This document shows positions 27,499-36,600 of a DNA stretch of 43,394 nucleotides, one piece after another. The translations under genes were made by a program, and so were the position numbers. The notes below the pieces were generated by a model. The model had not been told where the DNA came from, searched no databases, and saw only the letters and a program-made list of their open reading frames with translations. The number at the start of each line of letters is the position of its first letter. Positions within the stretch are counted from its first letter, which is position 1. This DNA is from JAAYQU01 sp037441445 (GTDB lineage Bacteria > Bacteroidota > Bacteroidia > Bacteroidales > Salinivirgaceae): positions 1-43,394 of the forward strand of contig JBBISE010000014.1 of the NCBI GenBank assembly GCA_037441445.1, given 5' to 3'.

Positions 27499-28305
27499 TT
27501 ACTTGTCCATTGAATAAACAATTTTCCTGATTTCATCAGTCCACTGCCTTACATTTTTTGTGCTTTTAATTTCCTGCCAGGGAATGGGTTTTCCAAAGAA
27601 TATTTCAAAGTAGGCGTTTCGTTGTTTGTACATCTCGTCGGGCAGGAAAAACATTTCTATATTGGCCTTAATTCGCAGTCGTTTACGCCAGTTTGCAATG
27701 CGGTAAAAACGTTTCGAGTTGTATCCCTTGAAAAATACGGGAACTATGTCGCGTTGATGTTCAATTGTCTTTTGCACAAAACTTTTCTTCCATCCCAAAT
27801 CGGTAATCTTTCCTTGTATCTTTCGCGAAGCCATGCCGGAAGGAAAAACAATAATTTGATTGTCCGAGGCATAGGCAGCATCAATGATTTTGGCTACTTC
27901 TTTTGACGTTGTTCCAAAGGCATTAACGGGAACAAACAAAGGGTCGAATATTTGCAGTTTTAACAACAGGTCGTTGACAAGAAAGCGGGGTTCTCCAAAA
28001 TGGGTGTAAACCACATCAAGCAGGGTTATTCCATCGAGGGCACCCAAGGGATGGTTACTGGCAAACTGGTATCGACAACCTTTGGTAAGGTTTTCTATTC
28101 CGTGAACCTTGTAGGAGACGTTCAGATCATTGAGCAATGACCGTACACTGTCAATACCCCGGTTTTCGCCGTTTTTGTACAAGAACGAATTGATTTCGTC
28201 CATGTGAAGAATTTTTTTTATGATTCTCAAGACAAACCGGGGCATCCGTTTGGCTAATTTGGGGTTCTTTTCGGCAAAAATTTTATCGAGGTTGATTTGG
28301 AGCAT
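27499..28305 (-). CDS. glsA: Lysophospholipid acyltransferase-like protein, GlsA-like
   Basis: This 268-residue protein has the PlsC-type acyltransferase fold. The catalytic region reads SNHPLGALDGITL, where His and Asp are separated by five residues (the common motif has four), and the later block FPSGMASRKIQG stands for the phosphate/acceptor-binding motif. The C-terminal part (FFGKPIPWQEI) is usual for the group. In Bacteroides GlsA adds the second acyl chain to lyso-glycine lipid. That is the favoured role because of the neighbouring glsB-like gene, but a general phospholipid acyltransferase is possible. The divergent gap to the ABC permease holds CAAATTTA (28332-28339), a minus-strand TAAATTTG -7 box. 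Confidence 0.72.
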   Translation of the reverse strand: MLQINLDKIFAEKNPKLAKRMPRFVLRIIKKILHMDEINSFLYKNGENRGIDSVRSLLNDLNVSYKVHGIENLTKGCRYQFASNHPLGALDGITLLDVVYTHFGEPRFLVNDLLLKLQIFDPLFVPVNAFGTTSKEVAKIIDAAYASDNQIIVFPSGMASRKIQGKITDLGWKKSFVQKTIEHQRDIVPVFFKGYNSKRFYRIANWRKRLRIKANIEMFFLPDEMYKQRNAYFEIFFGKPIPWQEIKSTKNVRQWTDEIRKIVYSMDK

Positions 28306-28331
28306 ACGTCAAATTATGTTTTTTCTGACGA

Positions 28332-28339
28332 CAAATTTA
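28332..28339 (-). promoter_or_regulatory. Possible promoter -7 box of the glsA-glsB pair
   Basis: Minus-strand TAAATTTG matches TAnnTTTG and lies 26 nt before the glsA start at 28305. I see no good -33 element, so the call is moderate. Confidence 0.4.
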
Positions 28340-28436
28340 AGAAATGTCAACGAATAAAACCGTTTTATACGGGTTAGTTTGCTGTCTGCCCTTCATTTTT
28401 AAGAAAAACAAACATGTTCTTTACCCTAAAAAAATG

Positions 28437-28444
28437 TACCTTTG
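28437..28444 (+). promoter_or_regulatory. Probable promoter -7 box of the wzm-wzt-giant operon
   Basis: TACCTTTG is a perfect TAnnTTTG box, about 52 nt before the permease ATG at 28496. The -33 region (around 28414-28418, TGTTC) is only a weak match. It diverges from the minus-strand glsA promoter, so both surface-related units share this intergenic region. Confidence 0.55.
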
Positions 28445-28495
28445 TAAGTTTAATATTCAAGTGAATACCCAAATTTGAATTTCAGGATAGTACAC

Positions 28496-29308
28496 ATGAA
28501 GCATATCAAACATTTCTATTATTTTTTAAAGGTTATTTTTCAGCACCGATTTATTATTCGGAAGTTAGTTTCAAGGGATTTCCAAAAGAAATATCTGGCA
28601 ACCTATCTGGGTTTGCCCTGGGCCTTTTTACAACCTGCAGCCATTATTTTTGTTATCTGGTTTGTTGTTTCTATTGGATTGCGCGGTAGCGACTTAGCCG
28701 ATGGCACTCCTTTTCTCCCCTGGTTAATTGCAGGCATGGTTCCTTGGTTTTTCTTGCGCGATGCTATCTCGGAATCATCACGTTCGTTGCTTGATTTTTC
28801 GTTCCTGATTAAGAAAATGTACTTCAGGGTTGGAATCATACCTGTAATTCGAATAATCACAGCGCTGATTATCCATTTTTTCCTTTTGCTGGTTTTGCTG
28901 GTTTTGGTTTTACTCTTTGGCTATCCCATTGATATTTACTGGTTCCAATTGTTCTATTACCTTTTTTGTGGAATAATGCTGGTAACCGGAATTGGATGGC
29001 TGGCCTCTTCATTGATGGTTTTTGTGCGCGACATTAAACAATCCATAGACATTCTCCTTACGTTGCTTTTTTGGTTAACGCCCATTATTTGGCCTGTAGC
29101 AAGACTGAAAGGAGATGCTGTTTTGCTGGCACGACTAAATCCGTTACACTATGTAGTCAATGGATACAGGGAAACCTTAATTTACAAAACCTGGTTTTTT
29201 GATGACATCCCTGCGATGCTTGAATTTTGGAGCATTACCTTATTTTTCTTTGTCGTGGGAGCGCTGGTTTTTACCCGCCTGAAACCCCATTTTGCTGATG
29301 TTTTATAA
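28496..29308 (+). CDS. Polysaccharide ABC exporter permease (Wzm-like)
   Basis: This is the membrane subunit of an ABC-2 type exporter for lipid-linked polysaccharide. The 270-residue protein begins with a short amphipathic cytoplasmic part (HRFIIRKLVSRDFQKKYLATYLGLPWAFLQP), which is the conserved start of the Wzm/TagG/RfbD family, and has about six membrane helices. I use the ATG at 28496; a TTG 21 nt upstream is less likely. It is followed after 20 nt by the matching ATPase. In this pathway the glycan is completed on undecaprenyl diphosphate in the cytoplasm before export, in contrast to the Wzx/Wzy route. The substrate (O-antigen, capsule or other) is unknown. Confidence 0.93.
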   Translation: MKHIKHFYYFLKVIFQHRFIIRKLVSRDFQKKYLATYLGLPWAFLQPAAIIFVIWFVVSIGLRGSDLADGTPFLPWLIAGMVPWFFLRDAISESSRSLLDFSFLIKKMYFRVGIIPVIRIITALIIHFFLLLVLLVLVLLFGYPIDIYWFQLFYYLFCGIMLVTGIGWLASSLMVFVRDIKQSIDILLTLLFWLTPIIWPVARLKGDAVLLARLNPLHYVVNGYRETLIYKTWFFDDIPAMLEFWSITLFFFVVGALVFTRLKPHFADVL

Positions 29309-29328
29309 TGTTTTGAACCGAATATTCT

Positions 29329-30645
29329 ATGTCCAATAAAACTGCCATAAAAGTTGAGTCAATAACGAAGGTTTATCCGTTGTATAAATCGCCGCGGGAC
29401 AGGATGAAAGAGGCATTGAACCCATTTCGGAAATCCTACCATACGGACTTTTATGCTCTTAAAAATGTTAGCTTTGAGATTGAGAAAGGCGATGCCTTGG
29501 GGATTGTTGGACAAAATGGAAGCGGAAAATCAACGTTGTTGAAAATCCTTTCCAGGGTTTTAACACCCACTTCAGGAAAGTTCGAAATAAAAGGACGTGT
29601 AATCTCCTTGCTGGAATTGGGTTCAGGTTTTAACCCGGAATTAACCGGAATGGAAAATATTTATTTCTATGGAACAATTCTGGGGTTTAATAAAAAGAAA
29701 ATTGAATCGAAACTCGATGATATTCTGTCGTTTGCCGATATAGGACAATTTGTTTATCAACCGCTGAAAACCTACTCGAGCGGTATGCGTTCGCGGTTGG
29801 CCTTTGCCGTGGCAAGTCACGTTGATCCTGACATTCTGATACTTGACGAAGTGTTGGCCGTTGGCGATTTACGGTTTAAGCAGAAATGCTACCGGGCTAT
29901 GGACAACCTGATTAATCAAAAACGGACCGTGATTTTGGTTTCCCATGATACCGGAGCCATAACCAATTTTTGTAACAAAACTATGTGGCTGAATGAAGGG
30001 ACTGTTCACGATTTTGGTCCTTCAAGCGAGGTTGTTAAAAAATATGTAGGTTTTATGACCTATGGGCTCGAGACCAGTGTTAAAAAAAGCAAAGCGGTAG
30101 AGGCCCAAAAAGAAACAAATCCCAACTCGAAAAAAGCCGATATTGCAGCACAGAAAATCCACTGGACGGATGTCAGCAAACTCGAATCTTTTGGCGATTA
30201 CGGCGCATTGATTGAAGCTGTTTCGCTTTATTTCAGAGACACAGGAGAGCGTGTTGATGTTATTAAAGGCGGAGAATGGTTGAGTTTGTATGCAAAAATC
30301 AGGATTAGTGACAACATTGTTTCTCCCGGATTTGGAATCAAACTGAAGGACAAACGTGGAAACGGTGTTTTTACGGCCAATAACTATCTTTACAACAAAG
30401 AGTTACCTTCGTTGAAAAGCGAACAAACCATTATTATCCGAACTGATTTTAGGTTCCCCTTACTAATGGAAGGAAAATATACGTTAACCATTGCTTTTAC
30501 CGATGGCAATCAACAGAAACATGTGCAACATCACTGGATACATGATGCTTTGCTCCTTTCTGTACAAAACGAAGATCCGAAATTTAAGCGCGGTGGAAAT
30601 TTGCTTGTTTTGGATAATCCTGATTATAACATTCAGATAGTGTAA
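29329..30645 (+). CDS. Polysaccharide ABC exporter ATPase with C-terminal glycan-recognition domain (Wzt-like)
   Basis: The 438-residue protein has an N-terminal ATPase domain: Walker A GQNGSGKST (61-69), the signature YSSGMRSRL (149-157) and Walker B ILILDE (169-174) followed by VLAVGD. After a linker with Lys/Glu/Ser (about 245-270) a C-terminal domain of about 170 residues extends to the end. Its predicted beta-rich character (ALIEAVSLYFRDTGERV, LSLYAKIRISD, KLKDKRGNGVFTANN) fits the Wzt C-terminal jelly roll. In E. coli O8/O9a that domain recognises the methylated or phosphomethylated glycan end. Its presence therefore suggests that the exported glycan carries a terminal cap. The giant gene with a methyltransferase domain starts 32 nt downstream. 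Confidence 0.94.
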   Translation: MSNKTAIKVESITKVYPLYKSPRDRMKEALNPFRKSYHTDFYALKNVSFEIEKGDALGIVGQNGSGKSTLLKILSRVLTPTSGKFEIKGRVISLLELGSGFNPELTGMENIYFYGTILGFNKKKIESKLDDILSFADIGQFVYQPLKTYSSGMRSRLAFAVASHVDPDILILDEVLAVGDLRFKQKCYRAMDNLINQKRTVILVSHDTGAITNFCNKTMWLNEGTVHDFGPSSEVVKKYVGFMTYGLETSVKKSKAVEAQKETNPNSKKADIAAQKIHWTDVSKLESFGDYGALIEAVSLYFRDTGERVDVIKGGEWLSLYAKIRISDNIVSPGFGIKLKDKRGNGVFTANNYLYNKELPSLKSEQTIIIRTDFRFPLLMEGKYTLTIAFTDGNQQKHVQHHWIHDALLLSVQNEDPKFKRGGNLLVLDNPDYNIQIV

Positions 30646-30677
30646 CAGTCAAAACCCAACTGAAATTTCTGCTTATT

Positions 30678-33600
30678 ATGGAAATATCGAAGAAACTTAT
30701 TTTTACAACCCCGAACTTTATTGAGAAACCCTATGGATGGGTTCAACATACTCCGTTTGCGGCCTATTTGATAGAAACTCTGCAACCAACAGTCTTTGTT
30801 GAGTTGGGAACACATTCGGGAAACTCCTATTTTTCTTTCTGTCAGGCGGTTGAAGAATTAAAATTGGCCACAAAGTGTTACGCGGTTGATACTTGGGAAG
30901 GCGACGAACACGCTAATTTTTACGATCAGGATGTTTACAAAAGGGTAAAATCAATAAATAATGAGCATTTCAGTCGTATTTCGTCACTGTTAAAAATGAC
31001 CTTCGATGATGCCTTGGCCTATTTCAACGACAGCACCATTGATTTGCTGCATATTGACGGTTTACACACTTACGAAGCGGTAAAGCACGATTTTGAAACC
31101 TGGCTTCCTAAGCTAAGCGAACAAGGGGTGGTCATATTCCACGACACCAATGTCCGTGAGCGTGAATTTGGAGTTTGGAAGTTATGGGAGGAAATTAAAG
31201 ATAACTATCCCTCGTTCGATTTTTTGCATGGAAACGGGCTAGGCGTTTTATGCGTTGGGCAAAAAGTTGACCCCGATTTCGTGAAATTTGTTAAAGAAGC
31301 AAACGTCGAACCAGAAGCCCGCAATTTCTTTTCAACATTAGGAAACCGGATTTTGGCATTGCAGGAAAAAAATGATTTGCGCGAAGAAATTGCCCTGGCA
31401 AAAAAAGGACAGAAAAGTGCCGAGAAGGGCATGGTTGACAAAGAAAAACAGCTGATTAAACTTCAGGAGTCACTGGAAAAGCAAAACCAACGGATAGAAA
31501 TGCTGAATGCTAAACTGGAAGAGCATAAACAAGCCGTTCAAAAGAAAAACGAAAAGATTGAGCAAACTGAAAGGAAAGCCATTGAATTTCAACAACTTTT
31601 AGAAAAACGAAAGCTATTTATTGACGAGAAAGAGGCAAGCCTGCAGGAACATAAAAAGGCAATTTCTCAGAAGAACGAAAAAATAAAGGCCATTGAAGAG
31701 CGAACAGCAGTTCTGAAACAACAAATTGAAAAATATAAAGAACAAGCCGAGATTCGCGAAACCCGACTTCTTGAACATAAAGAGGCTCTAAACCAAAAAA
31801 ACGAGAAAATCAGGCAGGTTGAAGCTAAAATGGCGGAGTTGCAATCGCTGAACGAGAAACGGAAAGAACAAATTGCTGAAAGGGATACCAAGCTCGAAGA
31901 ATATAAGGAAGCTATAGCCCAGAAGAACGAAAAAATAAAGGCCATTGAAGAGCGAACTGTCATTTTAAAGCAACAATCTGAAAGCCGCGAAATAAAACTT
32001 GCCGAATTTAAAGAGGGAATTGCGCAGAAAAATGAAAGAATTCGAGTTGTTGAAGCGAAAGTAACTGAACTGCAAATGCTTCTGGAACGAAGAAAAGAGC
32101 AAATAGAGAACAAGCAGGAGAAAATTGCATTGCTTGAGGCACATGTGCAAGAATCGAAAAAAGCAGTTACCGAGAAAAACGATAAGTTAGAACAGCTTCG
32201 CGACACGCTGTCACAAAAAAACGAACGAATACTCAACCAGCAACTTGCCCTGTCGGACGCGGAACGAGCCTTAAAAAAAGGCACCGAAGAAACAGAACGA
32301 TTAAAACAAAAGCAGGAAGAACTGTTGCAACTACTCGGGAAGAAGGAGGCTTTGATAAACGAATATGCAACGATTCAGTCCGAAATGTCGCAAGACCTTG
32401 CCCGAAAAGAGAGCCATTTGCATGTTTTAGAAGCCAACGTCGAGAAACTCAATAGTATTCTGGCACACAAAACCCGCCAAATTTCTGAATTCGAATCGTC
32501 GCTGGCCGAGGCTAGAAAACACAACATTGAATTGCTGGGGCTGAACGATGAATTGTTAAAAGAAAAAGCCTCACTCAAGAATATAGTGAAGCAGCAACTC
32601 GAGAAAATAGAGACTTTAGTTAGTAAAAACGCACAGATTGAAGTCGCGCACAATCAGAAAAAAGAGGTTATTGCTGAACTGAAAACAAAATTTTCGCATG
32701 TTTCGGATGTTGCTAATCAAAGAAAGCAGAAACTGGCGGAGAGGGAGAATCATATTGCATTGCTTCAAGACAAAGTAAACAAACTTCAGAATAAGGTGGA
32801 GAAAGTTTCGGCTGAAAACAAGAAACTTACATTGCGACGCGAGCAATTGGAGAACACCGTTAAAGGTCTGACAACTTCGTGGAGCTGGCGTTTAACGAAA
32901 CCTTTCCGTTTTCTTGCAAAAGGTATAAAATACGCATTGGGAGGCATTTTTGTGCTGTTGAAAATTCTGTGGTACGTTGTAACGTTCCGTCCGGCAAAGA
33001 TTAAGGGGACGTTGCAAATTGTCAGATATTACCGAATTGTTGCCCAATCGGGGTTGTTTGACAAAAAATGGTACCTGGAAAAATACCCCGACGTGGCACG
33101 TTCAGGCGTGAATCCCATTGTGCATTATCTGCAGCGTGGGGCGAAGGAAGGACGTAATCCAAATCCGGATTTTCAAACCCGTTTTTATCTGGAGCAGAAC
33201 AGCGATGTTGCCGATTCCGGCCTAAATCCATTGGTTCACTTCATCCTTTTTGGCAGAACAGAGGGACGAAAGACCAAGGAAAGTAAAGAAAAGCAACTTA
33301 AAGGAATCCCACAAGGCCTTACTAGTGAAAAGCAAATTAATTTTTCTAAGGGACTAATAAATAGTATTTTATACGTAATCCACGATGGTGGCGGAGGGAT
33401 GGTTCTGACCTCTTTTGATTTATTTAATGCGGTGAGCCACACCATGGATGCCTATTTATTAAAGGCTGGCAAAATTCATTGGACACTGCATTCCTGTAAG
33501 AATGGTGTACAAAAAGTTGAACAGGAATTTCGCTTCCAAAAACCTTGGAATGAATTGCGAGACCTTGATGATGAACGAATTAAAGTACTTAAACTAATAG

Positions 33601-36600
33601 TTCATAACTGCAAAATTGACATTGTCCATGTTCGCGTTTTAATTGGAACGGGGTCTAAAATTATTGATGAAATGGTGAAAATGGAGATCCCTGTTGTCTT
33701 TTCGTTTCATGATTTTTCTGCCATTTGTCCTAATATCCAATTAATTAACAATGGGAATTTTTGTTTTGGTGATTGTAACAAATATCAAAGCAACTTAGAT
33801 TGTAAATTCTCCCGAACCTGGTTTGGCAAAATTGAGATTCTCAGACCTAATTTCAAGGAGCATTGGTCTATAGTAAATGAAAAATCGCTTGGTAAGTGTC
33901 ACGCATACGTTGTGACCAGTGAATTTTCAAGAGACGTGATACTTATGAATTTTAAATCCCTTCTACAACAAAAGTTTAATGTTATTGAGCACGGCCGTGA
34001 TTTTATGGTGAAAGAGCAGTTTAGGGGAGAGTTAAACATCGGGAAGGATTGCCATGTTGTTTTCTACGGCGCCCTAAACGAGTCGAAAGGTTGTGGTTTA
34101 GCATTGGAAATAATGCGGATTAACAACGAAAAACGGGGTCCTGTTAAACTACACGTCATTGGAAAAGTGGAAGGGAACTACCTTAGCCAGTTCGAAGAAT
34201 GCCCAAATGTTATTCTTTACGGGGAATATAACCGAGAAAGCCTACATCAATATTTTAAACAAATAAAACCTAACCTTACAATCTTGCCGTCAATATGGCA
34301 TGAGACCTTTTCACACACCCTGACAGAGTCCTGGGCTTTGGGGGTACCTGTTCTTGGAACTGATTTGGGAGCAATTGGAGAAAGAATCAAACGAAACAAA
34401 GGTGGATGGACATTGTTTCCATACAATGCGCAAGAGTGGTATGACTTGATAATTAAAATTGTAAACTCACCCGAGGAATATTATTCCGTTTTAAAATCCA
34501 TTGATGCAATCCCCTTGAAAACTGTAAAGCAGATGGCGGATGAATATATTGCCATATACCAACAATTCATAAAACAAAAAACAAAGAAATCAGAGACATT
34601 CGTTGAAGATGTGTTTCCTTTAGACGCAGGACTACTGGAGAAGGTCAATGTAGATGATATCCGGTTTCAGGAAATCAAGGAAGAAGTCAAACGATTGGTT
34701 AAAAGTCTTCGAAATAAGTTGTTAGAATCTGGTTTTGTTGATCGAGCCTTTAGTGATCTCGTTGCCTGTGCCCGCCAATCAGAAGACAAAATTCTCCAAA
34801 GTTTTGCTTCCTGGGAGCTGGCGCTCTGGCATTCCAATATTCAAACCACCGAATCGGCCAATGAGGCTTTGTTTTATTTGGGAAATGTGAATCGTCAGGA
34901 CTTTTCACCCGTTGTGCAGCAACGCATTGCCGTTATCGAAGCGGAATGTTTGTTACAAACTGGCAGGAACAACGAAGCAACCCAAATCCTTAAACAATCT
35001 ATGGCGCTGGGTAATAATCCCGACCTGGTTTTGTGTTTGGCAAATACACAAAAATCGGTATCCGAAAAACTTTCAATAATAAACACGCTATATGCGGAAT
35101 ATGGTCTGGCTCCTGTAACTGTTTCCAGAACCGGGCACACTCTCTATGACCAACTGACAGTTACCAAAATCGATAACAATTCTTCAAAACACCTTTCGAA
35201 GAAAGTGTCGGTCATTATTCCTGCCTTCAACGCGGCATCAACCATTCATACCTCTATTGAGTGCTTATTGCTACAAACGCACAAAAATTTAGAAATCATT
35301 GTGGTTGACGATTGTAGTACCGATAATTCTGTAGAAGTTGTGGGAAAATATAGTGCCACAGATTCAAGGGTACAGCTTTTCAAAACACAGAAGAATTCAG
35401 GACCTTACGTAGCCCGGAATATAGCTTTGGGTAAAGCCACGGGCGATTATGTAACCTGCCATGATTCTGATGACTGGTCTCACCCGCAGAAAATCGAGTT
35501 TCAGGTTGCCCATTTAGAGGAGAACCTCTCGGTTATGGCAAATATTTCACAATGGGCAAGAGTAACTGAGGATTTCCAATTCAATCGGCGCAACAATCCG
35601 GGTTTCTATATCCAGATTAACCTTTCATCGCTCATGTTCAGACGAGAGCAAGTGATTGAAAAACTGGGTTTTTGGGATAGTGTTCGATACGGAGCCGATT
35701 CGGAATTTCACAAGCGTCTTTCAATTGTTTTTGGAGCCGATAACGTGGTGGAACTACCCCCAATTCCTCTATCGTTTGCGCGCATGACGGAAACCTCGCT
35801 CACGGCCAGCCCCATTTTTGGTTACCCTGGGTTTCCCATGGGGTCAAGAAAGGAATACCGCGACAGCTACATGCATTTTTACCAATGCAACCCCGATTTG
35901 AACTATCCACAAACATGGGAGAAACGGCCATTTCCAATTCCGGATCTCATGAACCCATTGGTAGAACCAGAAACGCTGGAAAAAAGAAAGTTTGATCTTA
36001 TTTTGGTTTCCGATTTCAGAATCGAAGATAGAAATATTTTGATGTTACTTGAGGAAATTAAATCAAAACAAAATGAAGAAATTCGCATTGGACTTGTCAA
36101 CATGGCGATGTATGATTTAATAGCCAAAGTGAAGTTTAATCCCGAGATACGCAACCTTATTGATGGAAATCAGATTCAAATGCTGGTTTTTGGTGATTCG
36201 GTTTCCTGCGACCGATTGATTGTTGCCCAGCACAAAGTCTTAGAGGATAAACAGGCGTTTATTCCTTCCATTAGCCCTCAACACGTTGATGTCCTCGTTG
36301 ATAACATCTCAAATTCAGAATCGCTGGAGGATATTAATCACGTTCTTGAACAATGCCACCAAAATCTTTTAACGTATTTTGGAAAAGTGGGAGACTGGTA
36401 CTGTCTTGATTCAAGACTTGTTTCACGTATTGAAAAAGCAAAACCAAATGTGAATCTAAACTTCGTCAAAGCACCACAATATGAAGTTCCTGTCCTTGAG
36501 AAAGCATGGCTTCCAACGTCTATAAAATTTAAAAAGAACAATTTAGCTAAAGTATATTCCAACGATTTACCGGTTGAATTTGACACTTCCGAAGGCATTG

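Larger units (their letters stand above)
31539..32237 (+). repeat. Heptad-phased KNEKI-type repeats in the coiled coil
   Basis: Within the giant protein, the motif (K)NEKI/NERI/NDKL recurs with its Asn at residues 291, 333, 375, 417, 452, 501 and 515. The spacings are 42, 42, 42, 35, 49 and 14, all multiples of seven, so every copy keeps the same heptad position. This supports a continuous coiled coil that has grown and shrunk by whole heptads. Confidence 0.9.

Noticed and set aside
31667..32284. A 205-codon open frame on the minus strand within the coiled-coil coding region
   Set aside because: It is the antisense of Lys/Glu/Gln-rich heptad codons, giving Ser/Phe/Cys-rich low-complexity protein, with no start context and no family resemblance.
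33661..33840. A drop in GC within the GT4 part of the giant gene, as a sign of a transferred module
   Set aside because: My hand count gave about 32% here against about 47% at 33001-33180, but GC recovers around 34021-34080 inside the same domain, so the dip does not mark a module boundary.
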